The notes beneath the pieces are model-generated. The model was not told the DNA's origin. It saw only the letters and a program-made list of their open reading frames with translations, and did no database searches. Of a stretch of 64,000 nt of DNA, positions 58,432-64,000 are shown one piece after another; positions within the stretch are counted from its first letter, which is position 1; each line of letters starts with the position of its first letter. The translations under genes were made by a program, and so were the position numbers. The stretch spans positions 1 through 64,000 of the forward strand of contig CAWIYC010000009.1 of NCBI GenBank assembly GCA_963840235.1, written 5' to 3'. This stretch comes from JBBRHQ01 sp963840235 (lineage in GTDB: Bacteria; Actinomycetota; Thermoleophilia; Solirubrobacterales; 70-9).

Positions 58432-59505
58432 TCAGGTCTTGATCGTGATCACGTCGCCGTCGGCGACGACGTAGTCGCGACCCTCGATCCGCAGCTGCCC
58501 GCGGTCGCGTGCCGCTGCGTAGCCCCCGCACTCGACCAGCTGCTCCCAGCCGACGACCTCCGCCTTGACGAAGGCTTCCTGGATCTCGGTGTGGATCGTG
58601 CCGGCGGCGTCCCAGGCGGTGCTGCCACGGCGAAGCGGCCGCGCGCAGGCCTCGTTGTCCTCGCCGGCAGTGAAGAAGGTGATCAGCTCCAGCAGCTCGT
58701 AGGCGGCGCGGACGAGTCGCTCCAGCCCGGAGCCCTCGACGCCATAGGAGCCGCGCATCTCCGCCGCCTCCTCGGGATCGAGCTCCGCCAGCTCCCCCTC
58801 GATCCGGGCGCTGACGGCTACCGAGCCCGCCCCGACCTGCGCCGCGTGAGCGGCCAGGCCCTCCGGAACGTCGGCGCTGCCCTCGTCCACGTTGGCGACG
58901 TAGAGGACAGGCTTCGAGGTCAGGGCCTGAAGCAGCCTCGGCCCCTCGGGCGCCCCCTCGGGCACCGCGACCGAGCGGGCGGGGCGGCCGGCGCCGAGGG
59001 CTTCGCGCACCGCCTCGAGCCAGTCCCGCTCGGCGATCGCCTCGGGATCGCCCGAGCGGGCCTGCTTCGTCACCCGCTCGAGCCGGCGCTCGGCCTGCTC
59101 GTAGTCGGCCAGCAGCAGCTCGGTTTCGATCGTCTCGACGTCGCGAACCGGGTCGACGCTGCCGTCGGGGTGCGGAACGCCGCCGGAACCGTGGCAGCGG
59201 ACGACATGGCAGATGGCGTCGGTCTCGCGGATCGAGGCCAGGAACTGGTTGCCGAGGCCCTCGCCCTCCGAGGCCCCTTTGACCAGCCCGGCTATGTCGT
59301 GGAAGGAGATCGTCGCCGGCACCAGCGATGAGCTGCCGACCGTCTCAGCGATCCGGGCGAGGCGCTCGTCCGGAACTGCGGCGACGGCGACGTTCGGCTC
59401 GATCGTCGTGAACGGGTAATCGCCGGTCTGGGCGCCGCCGCTGGTGAGTGCATTGAAAAGGGTGGACTTGCCGGCGTTGGGGAGCCCGACTATGGCGATC
59501 CTCAT
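58432..59505 (-). CDS. ychF: Redox-regulated ATPase YchF (Obg family)
   Basis: 357 residues. P-loop GLPNAGKSTLFNALTSGGA, switch region GDYPFTTIEPN, DIAGLVKGASEGEGLGNQFL with G3, the NVDE motif (VLYVANVDEG) that replaces NKxD and allows ATP use, and the C-terminal TGS domain with FFTAGEDNEACA, DAAGTIHTEIQEAFVKAEV. Binds ribosomes and is linked to oxidative-stress control. ATG at 59505 overlaps the stop of the PAP2 gene in ATGA, so translation is coupled. Upstream frame to 61131 is a shadow. Confidence 0.97.
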   Translation of the reverse strand: MRIAIVGLPNAGKSTLFNALTSGGAQTGDYPFTTIEPNVAVAAVPDERLARIAETVGSSSLVPATISFHDIAGLVKGASEGEGLGNQFLASIRETDAICHVVRCHGSGGVPHPDGSVDPVRDVETIETELLLADYEQAERRLERVTKQARSGDPEAIAERDWLEAVREALGAGRPARSVAVPEGAPEGPRLLQALTSKPVLYVANVDEGSADVPEGLAAHAAQVGAGSVAVSARIEGELAELDPEEAAEMRGSYGVEGSGLERLVRAAYELLELITFFTAGEDNEACARPLRRGSTAWDAAGTIHTEIQEAFVKAEVVGWEQLVECGGYAAARDRGQLRIEGRDYVVADGDVITIKT

Positions 59506-60026
59506 GGGGCCGGGACAGAGGTGGCGCCGCTGTCCGGCAGGGGGACCGCGGCGCCGAGGGCGGTGCCGAGGGCGGCCCCGGCGATCACGTCGGAGGGGTA
59601 GTGCATGCCAAGGTAGGGCCGGGTCAGGGCCATCGCGGTCGCCCCTGCGTACAGCGCGCGGCGGCGGCGCGGCACTATCCGCGACATCGCCGTCGCCGCC
59701 GCGAAGGAGGCGGTGGCGTGGGCCGAGGGGAAGGAGAGCGAGCTCGGGGCGCCGCCGAGCGGTGGCAGGCCGTCGAGAACCGGGCGGCGGCGGCGGGCGA
59801 TCAGCTTGACGCCGAAATTGAGCCCGATCGCGGCGGGAGCGAGCGCGGCCGCAGTCAGCCACTGGCGGCGCCGGGAGCGGTCGACGGCGGCGGCCGCGAG
59901 GCTGCTGGCGGCCCAGATCGCACCGTACTCGCCGCTGGCTGCGATCGTCTGCGCCGCGCGCTCGAGCAGGGGCGCGTGCCCGTGGGTGCGCATGAAGCGG
60001 AGAAGGGCAACGTCCGGATTCGCCAT
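59502..60026 (-). CDS. PAP2-family (type 2 phosphatidic acid) phosphatase
   Basis: 174 residues, membrane-bound with about five helices. The three phosphatase motifs are present: KLIARRRRPVL (K-x6-RP), FPSAHATAS (PSGH-like) and RPYLGMHYPSDV (SR-x5-H-x3-D type, here with R and H). It may dephosphorylate phosphatidic acid or undecaprenyl pyrophosphate. First gene of a coupled pair with ychF. ATG at 60026 with TATCCT 9 nt upstream (60036-60041). Divergent from the BtrH-like gene. Confidence 0.9.
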   Translation of the reverse strand: MANPDVALLRFMRTHGHAPLLERAAQTIAASGEYGAIWAASSLAAAAVDRSRRRQWLTAAALAPAAIGLNFGVKLIARRRRPVLDGLPPLGGAPSSLSFPSAHATASFAAATAMSRIVPRRRRALYAGATAMALTRPYLGMHYPSDVIAGAALGTALGAAVPLPDSGATSVPAP

Positions 60027-60057
60027 CGGCCGGGCAGGATAGGCAGAATCCCCGCCT

Positions 60058-61041
60058 ATGCCATCCGCGACCGAGCCGACCCTGGTCCCGGGCTACCGCC
60101 ATCTGCCGGGAAACCACTGCGGCTCGACCGCGCTGCGGAACCTTCTCGCCTTCGCCGGGGTGGAGTTGAGCGAGGAGATGGCCTTCGGCCTCGGCGCCGG
60201 CGCCTGCTTCTATTACCTCACCCTCCCCGACGCCTCGCCGACGCGCTGGTTCAACGGCCGCACCGCCAGGCTGGAGGAGAACTTCCGCGAGCTGACCGGC
60301 GCGGCGCTTGAGATGCGCACCTTCGAGCAGCCGGAGGCCGGGTGGAAGGCGGCGCGGGCGATCGTCGACCACGGCCGCCCGGCGCTGCTCCTGACCGACC
60401 TCTACCACCTCGACTACTACGGGCGCTCGGCGCATTTCCCCGGCCACGCGGTCGTTCTCGCGGGCTACGACGAGGAGGAGGCGCTGCTCTCCGACACCGG
60501 CTTCGAGGATCTGCAGAGGGCGGGGCTGGAGAACCTCTCCCGGGCCCGCTTCAGCCGCCATCCGGCCTATCCCCTGCAAGGGCACCTGTTCACCGTCGCC
60601 GGCGACATCGACCGCGACTCGCTGCTTGCCGCGGTACCCGGCGCCGTCGAGCGCGCCGCCCGCGAGATGCTGGAGCCCACCTGGAGCGATCTCTCCGGGA
60701 TGCCGGCAGTCAGGCGCCTCGCCGCCGAGGCCGCCTCCTGGCCCGAGACGGCCGACGACTGGCAGTGGTGCGCGCGTTTCGGCTACCAGGTGATCGAAAA
60801 GCGCGGCACCGGCGGCGGCAACTTCAGGCTGATGTTCTCGCGGTTCCTCGAGGAGGCGGGCTACGCCGAGGCGACCCTGGCGGCTGCGGCCGCCGAGCGC
60901 TGGAGCGGGCTGGCGAACGCGTTCGTGGAGGCAAGCGAGGCCGTGGCCCCGGAACCGGCGCTGTGGGCGGAGATCGGCCGTGCCGCAGAGGCGTGCGCCG
61001 AGGCAGAGGACCGGCTCTGGAGCGCCCTGGGAGTCGGATAG
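60058..61041 (+). CDS. BtrH N-terminal/DUF4872-type protein (cysteine-peptidase-like acyltransferase fold)
   Basis: 327 residues. YRHLPGNHCGSTALRNLLAF contains the nucleophile-like Cys (~21), FPGHAVVLAGYDEEEALLSD the His and a following Asp: the arrangement of BtrH, which transfers an acyl chain from a carrier protein onto the butirosin aminoglycoside. GAGACFYYLTLP and the C-terminal helical half (DUF4872) also agree. No carrier protein, aminoglycoside or NRPS gene is nearby, so it is an orphan member whose acceptor is unknown. ATG at 60058, 31 bp from the divergent PAP2 start. Confidence 0.82.
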   Translation: MPSATEPTLVPGYRHLPGNHCGSTALRNLLAFAGVELSEEMAFGLGAGACFYYLTLPDASPTRWFNGRTARLEENFRELTGAALEMRTFEQPEAGWKAARAIVDHGRPALLLTDLYHLDYYGRSAHFPGHAVVLAGYDEEEALLSDTGFEDLQRAGLENLSRARFSRHPAYPLQGHLFTVAGDIDRDSLLAAVPGAVERAAREMLEPTWSDLSGMPAVRRLAAEAASWPETADDWQWCARFGYQVIEKRGTGGGNFRLMFSRFLEEAGYAEATLAAAAAERWSGLANAFVEASEAVAPEPALWAEIGRAAEACAEAEDRLWSALGVG

Positions 61042-61157
61042 AGAGCTACTCGAAACTGCGCTTGCGCGATCAGGTCCGGCCGGGTTAGCCTTGGAACTGG
61101 GCAGGGTGGCGGATCTGGACTCTGTCCTCACCTAGCAAACTGGCGAGGAGGGGTTTG
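61042..61157. other. Intergenic region before the small secreted protein
   Basis: 116 bp. Holds the strong ribosome site GAGGAGGGG just before ATG 61158. A weak TAGCCT at 61085-61090 could be the -10. Nothing else recognised. Confidence 0.4.
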
Positions 61158-61526
61158 ATGCGGCGCTTCTTTCTTCTTACGCTTGTGATGACCTGCGCTG
61201 CCCTGGTGGGCTTCGGGGCGCTGGCGACGGCGGCCAACAGGAGCTTCAAGACCTCGACGACGCTGATCAAGACGGCGACTGGCATCGCCGGCCAGCTGAG
61301 CTCGCCAAAGGCCGCGTGCCTCAAGGGTCGCAGCCTGAAGGTGGGATATCTGGGCATCTATGGCCCGGCATCCGTCCACACCGACAGCAAGGGTCGCTGG
61401 TCGTGGAACTACCGCACGCCAGAGTCCGGATGGAAGGCGGTCGCGTCGGTCTACCCGAAGGTGCTGAGCAGCGTCCCGGGTCAGAAGCGCACCTGCCGCG
61501 CGGGATCGAGGGAGAGGACGTTCTAG
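61158..61526 (+). CDS. Small secreted hypothetical protein
   Basis: 122 residues. Signal peptide (FFLLTLVMTCAALVGFGALATA), then ~95 residues: SSPKAACLKGRSLKVGYLG, VHTDSKGRWSWNYRTPESGW and a basic end with C. The two mature cysteines may form a disulfide; the pattern GYxG...D..G.W.W resembles small beta-sandwich carboxypeptidase-regulatory-like domains, where a Tyr/Phe follows the turn. No family assigned. The first ATG after GAGGAGGGG is 61158. Convergent with the methyltransferase gene. Confidence 0.75.
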   Translation: MRRFFLLTLVMTCAALVGFGALATAANRSFKTSTTLIKTATGIAGQLSSPKAACLKGRSLKVGYLGIYGPASVHTDSKGRWSWNYRTPESGWKAVASVYPKVLSSVPGQKRTCRAGSRERTF

Positions 61527-61542
61527 CGCCCAGAGCCGGAGC

Positions 61543-62151
61543 TCAGGCGCTGAAGCGGGCGAAGTAGGCGAACCAGTTGCCGGAGCGGCCCTCGGGCGCC
61601 AGCCCGGCGCGGATGCAGCGCTCGCAGAGGCTGGAGAAGGTCGTGAAGTGGGGGTCGCCGAAGATCTCACCGACGACCAGCCGCCCGCCCGGACGCAGCA
61701 CCCGCGCGATCTCCCCGAGGGCCGCCTCGGCATCGGGGATCTCCCCGAGGACGGCGACGAGGACGACGGCGTCCATGCTGTCGTCCTCGTAAGGCAGGGC
61801 GGTCGCGTCGCCCCGGATGGGGACGATGTTGACGCTGCCGCGCTCCATGGCGCGGCGCATGGTGTGATCGAGCATCTCCTGCTGAAGGTCGAAGATCTCG
61901 ACCGTCCCCGAGGGAGCCACCCACCCGGCGAGGTCGAGCGTGTAGTAGCCGGTGCCGGGGCCGATCTCGAGCACCCGCTCCCCCGGCTCGGGCGCCAGCA
62001 CCTCGCGCAGGCGGGCGCGGGTTATCAGCGGGTGCGGGGCCTCGACCCAGAAGCGCTGCCCGTAGGGACATGCGGAGGGGTTCTTGCGCCACCACAGGGC
62101 CGCCGCCAGGGTCGCCAGCCCGGCGACCGCGAGCAGCTTCCGCGTTCTCAT
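61543..62151 (-). CDS. Membrane-anchored class I SAM methyltransferase
   Basis: 202 residues. A single N-terminal hydrophobic helix (LLAVAGLATLAAALWW) probably anchors it, then the Rossmann domain: RVLEIGPGTGYYTLDLA (SAM site), VEIFDLQQEML, IRGDATALPYEDDSMD and RVLRPGGRLVVGE. Similar to UbiE/Menaquinone-type or phospholipid methyltransferases, substrate unknown. Its ATG overlaps the upstream 72-codon gene's stop by one base (TGATG), putting it last in the epimerase operon. Confidence 0.87.
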   Translation of the reverse strand: MRTRKLLAVAGLATLAAALWWRKNPSACPYGQRFWVEAPHPLITRARLREVLAPEPGERVLEIGPGTGYYTLDLAGWVAPSGTVEIFDLQQEMLDHTMRRAMERGSVNIVPIRGDATALPYEDDSMDAVVLVAVLGEIPDAEAALGEIARVLRPGGRLVVGEIFGDPHFTTFSSLCERCIRAGLAPEGRSGNWFAYFARFSA

Positions 62152-62369
62152 CACTCGGAGGCGAAGCCGACCCGGCTGCCGCCCGAGTCGATGCGAAGGA
62201 AGGCGACCTTGCCGAGGTAGATCGAGAGCTCGCCGTCCTCTGTCTCGAGCTCGTGCCAGCCGCCGGAGGAGAGCGCCTCACGCAGCTTTCTCAGCGACTT
62301 CTCATCGAGGCGCACGGGGAGCACCTGCCCGCCCTCGAACCCGATCTCGATCCGCTGGGTGGCGGCCAT
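62151..62369 (-). CDS. Small conserved-looking hypothetical protein, 72 residues
   Basis: Between epimerase and methyltransferase genes with one-base overlaps on both sides, which strongly argues that it is real. Sequence: TQRIEIGFEGGQVLPVRLDE, a helix (SLRKLREALSSGGW), then ETEDGELSIYLGKVAFLRID and SRVGFASE; a beta-beta-alpha-beta-beta layout resembling DUF3107-type small actinobacterial proteins, though I am not sure. Function unknown. Confidence 0.75.
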   Translation of the reverse strand: MAATQRIEIGFEGGQVLPVRLDEKSLRKLREALSSGGWHELETEDGELSIYLGKVAFLRIDSGGSRVGFASE

Positions 62370-62779
62370 CAGTGTGCCCCCGCCGGCTCGACGATCTCGG
62401 TCAGCACCCCACCGGTCGAGCGCGGGTGGAGGAAGGCGACCCGGCTGTCGCGGATCCCCTGACGGGGCTCGGAGTCGATCAGCCGCAAGCCGGCCGCCCT
62501 GACCTTCTCCATTGCGGCGTCGATGTCGTCCACCCCGTATGCGACGTGGTGGAGGCCGGGGCCGCTCTTCTCGAGGAAGCGGCCGACGGCCGTATCGGAC
62601 CCGAGCGGCCGCAGCAACTCGACGTGCCCGTCGCCAACGTCGAGAAGGACCGCCTCGACCCCCTGCGACTCGACGGTCTCGCGATGCGCGGTCTCCATCT
62701 CGAACCCCTCGCCGTAGAGGGCGATGGCATCGTCGAGATCCTCGACCGCGACCCCGATGTGGTCGATCCGGCTGAACAT
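62369..62779 (-). CDS. mce: Methylmalonyl-CoA epimerase
   Basis: 136 residues, two VOC (glyoxalase-like) modules: RIDHIGVAVEDLDDAI with the first metal His, ESQGVEAVLLDVGDGHVELL with Gln/Glu, GPGLHHVAYGVDDIDAAM with the second His and LTEIVEP with the last Glu. It interconverts the 2S and 2R isomers of methylmalonyl-CoA, linking the carboxylase (0.5 kb) and mutase (17.3 kb). Length typical. ATG at 62779 with TAGACT 7 nt upstream; first gene of the three-gene unit. Confidence 0.95.
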   Translation of the reverse strand: MFSRIDHIGVAVEDLDDAIALYGEGFEMETAHRETVESQGVEAVLLDVGDGHVELLRPLGSDTAVGRFLEKSGPGLHHVAYGVDDIDAAMEKVRAAGLRLIDSEPRQGIRDSRVAFLHPRSTGGVLTEIVEPAGAH

Positions 62780-62786
62780 GCGGCGC

Positions 62787-62792
62787 AGTCTA
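62787..62792 (-). promoter_or_regulatory. Leaderless-type -10 box (TAGACT) of mce
   Basis: TAGACT, 7 nt, ATG at 62779; identical hexamer to the one of the carboxylase gene and of ileS. It overlaps the stop codon of the DUF1385 gene. Confidence 0.55.
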
Positions 62793-63611
62793 CGAACTCG
62801 GCGCCGCTTGGTCTCCCTCCGCCTCGGCCCTGAGGATCTCCGCCAAGGCCGCCACCCCGACCTCGAGCTGCTCGGGCGTGGGCTCCTTGGTCGCCACCCG
62901 TCGCTGGATCTCGCGGCCGGGGGCGTGGAATGCGCGGGCGAGCGCGGTGTCGTGGTGGCGATCGCTCCAGGCGAACATCTCGACCGCGAGCGAGGCGCCG
63001 CCCAGGCCGACGCCGGCGCGGGCGACCGGGCCGGGCCGGTCCACGAGCCGCTCCAGCAGCACCGTGCCGCCGCCGGAGAGGAGCATCATCGGAGCGATCA
63101 GGTTGGAGCCGCAGCGGTCGTGCTCCTTGGGGACTGCGGCAGGGTCGTCCTCTCCCTGCTCGTAGGCGGCGATCGCCTTGTGCTCGACGCCGTGGTAGGC
63201 GGCGAGGTCGCGGTCGCTGAGGGCGACGAGGGCCGGAATCAGCCCGAGCGCCTGCAGGGCCGTCTCACGGGCCGGGGTCGCCCGTCCCCGCCTGCGGATC
63301 AGCCCAGAGGCGGCGAGGGTGCCGCCAACGGCGGCGATCACGCGCCAGTCCTCGAACGGCAGCCGCGCCTCGGGCAGGCGGCGGCGCACCAGCGGCAGCA
63401 CCGCCATCGCCTCCGCCAGCTTCAACGGGCCGCGGACGAGCGGCGCCTTCGCGGCCAGGTCGGGAGCGAGGCGCGGCTTCGGCTCCGAGGCCACGGCGAT
63501 CTCCCCGTCGGCGCGGCGGACGGCGGCTGCCCAGTGTGTCGGGCCGTGGATCAGAAGGCCGTTGCGGAGCGCCATCCCGCCCAGGCGAAGGGGAGCACTG
63601 GGCTCAGGCAT
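62790..63611 (-). CDS. DUF1385 family protein
   Basis: 273 residues. LGGMALRNGLLIHGPTHWAAAVR opens the protein as in DUF1385 (YqhQ-type), followed by several hydrophobic segments, AAYHGVEHKAIAAYEQGED (H-x3-H-K) and KEHDRCGSNLIAPMMLLSG. The conserved His/Glu/Cys residues suggest a metal site in a membrane context. The function is not established. Its start overlaps the stop of the M20 peptidase gene by 8 bp. Confidence 0.85.
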   Translation of the reverse strand: MPEPSAPLRLGGMALRNGLLIHGPTHWAAAVRRADGEIAVASEPKPRLAPDLAAKAPLVRGPLKLAEAMAVLPLVRRRLPEARLPFEDWRVIAAVGGTLAASGLIRRRGRATPARETALQALGLIPALVALSDRDLAAYHGVEHKAIAAYEQGEDDPAAVPKEHDRCGSNLIAPMMLLSGGGTVLLERLVDRPGPVARAGVGLGGASLAVEMFAWSDRHHDTALARAFHAPGREIQRRVATKEPTPEQLEVGVAALAEILRAEAEGDQAAPSS

Positions 63612-64000
63612 CGGCGGTTCCGAGGAGGCGCTTGGGGAGCTTGTAGAAGCAGTCGGCCATCAACTCGACGTCGGCGACGGCGACCCGCTCGTCGGCGCCG
63701 TGGACCAGCGGCACCGCCTCCGCCAGGGACATCGCGTTCTGAGGGGCGAAGCCGAAGACGGTGGCCCCGAAGGCCTTGCGGAACCAGTGGCTGTCGCTGA
63801 AGCCGGGCATCACCGTCGGCAGGATCTCGGCCCCGGGCTCGATCTCGGTGACCCATTCCTCGACGGCCTGCGCCAGCGGACCGGCGTAGTCGGAGCGGTT
63901 GCCGACCACCGTCTCGGTGAACTCGACCTCGTAGGAGCCCGCACCGAGGACCCCGGCGATGCGCTCGCGGACCTGCTCCTCGCCCATCTCCGGGGGGACC
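63604..64000 (-). CDS. M20-family metallopeptidase, C-terminal part (gene continues beyond the window)
   Basis: At least 130 residues of the C-terminal catalytic lobe: MGEEQVRERIAGVLG and YEVEFTETVVGN from the end of the dimerisation domain, then TVMPGFSDSHWFRKAFGATVFGF (D-S-H metal region) and PLVHGADERVAVADVELM, where the His-Gly-x-(D/N)-E motif of M20 enzymes is complete. The frame stays open past the right edge (VPPE before MGEEQ), so the N-terminal half is outside. Typical roles are exopeptidase or acylamino-acid hydrolysis. Confidence 0.88.
   Translation of the reverse strand, partial: VPPEMGEEQVRERIAGVLGAGSYEVEFTETVVGNRSDYAGPLAQAVEEWVTEIEPGAEILPTVMPGFSDSHWFRKAFGATVFGFAPQNAMSLAEAVPLVHGADERVAVADVELMADCFYKLPKRLLGTADA

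Noticed and set aside
58432..61131. 899-residue extension of YchF
   Set aside because: YchF is ~360 residues and its ATG at 59505 is coupled to the PAP2 stop; upstream frame is shadow of PAP2 and BtrH-like genes.
1..64000. tRNA or rRNA genes
   Set aside because: I looked for T-arm-like GGTTCGAATCC sequences and rRNA landmarks in the intergenic regions and found none that fold with the right spacing.

Overview
The window is very GC-rich DNA (roughly 70% by eye) with dense, mostly intact genes, many GTG starts and a recurrent TANNNT box 6-9 nt in front of start codons (leaderless transcription). With the protein families present (PAC2 protein, type-2-like IleS, free-standing methylmalonyl-CoA mutase catalytic chain, TIGR03624-like zinc protease, abundant secreted RTX-like and GGF-repeat proteins) this suggests an actinobacterial chromosome, most likely Thermoleophilia/Solirubrobacterales. 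The lineage call is inference. I see no tRNA, rRNA, CRISPR array, prophage or transposase.

Layout. 0-2 kb: a truncated PIN-toxin remnant and an acyl-CoA carboxylase beta subunit. 2-17.3 kb: a cell-surface/glycan locus with two paralogous multi-pass membrane proteins, an SGNH hydrolase, two OafA-type acyltransferases, a large membrane protein, two GT2 glycosyltransferases, two methyltransferases and a GT39-type protein. In 12.8-17.3 kb the four minus-strand genes are broken by many single-base frameshifts while their protein-level similarity persists. 17.3-21 kb: methylmalonyl-CoA mutase, an esterase and a UDP-glucuronate decarboxylase. 21-35.5 kb: an ECF-type sigma factor with an aberrant tail, a basic coiled-coil protein, a zinc protease/IMPase pair divergent from a helicase-nuclease, PAC2, YhaM-like nuclease, ArfB, two half-size TauE/SafE proteins, OtsB, PolX and a polyprenol-phosphate mannosyltransferase. 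35.5-42 kb: thioredoxin, a seven-repeat secreted protein with an RTX-like tail, IleS and an SDR. 42-46.5 kb: a two-gene operon of a ThDP decarboxylase of the benzoylformate type and a fused FAD/Fe-S 2-hydroxyacid dehydrogenase. 46.5-58.4 kb: secreted proteins, fumarase, TetR/sulfatase divergent pair, metallophosphoesterase, aldehyde dehydrogenase, SpoIID-like and AttH-like proteins. 58.4-64 kb: YchF, PAP2 phosphatase, BtrH-like protein, methyltransferase, methylmalonyl-CoA epimerase, DUF1385 and a truncated M20 peptidase.

How the genes fit together. Carboxylase beta subunit, epimerase and mutase catalytic chain are three of the parts of the propionyl-CoA to succinyl-CoA route; the biotin subunit and the B12-binding mutase subunit are not in the window. 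Fumarase lies further down the same carbon flow. The 42-46.5 kb operon could turn a D-2-hydroxyacid into an aldehyde by oxidation followed by decarboxylation, and the aldehyde dehydrogenase at 54.6 kb could act next. The left third looks devoted to assembly and O-acylation of a surface glycan.

Most noteworthy for follow-up: the recurrent leaderless promoter signature, the frameshift-dense glycosylation island, a direct repeat flanking one membrane-protein gene, a structured repeat placed right behind two unrelated genes 34 kb apart, the atypical ThDP enzyme (His to Tyr and GDG to GEG changes) paired with a hydroxyacid dehydrogenase, and a predicted seven-bladed propeller fused to an RTX-like tail.
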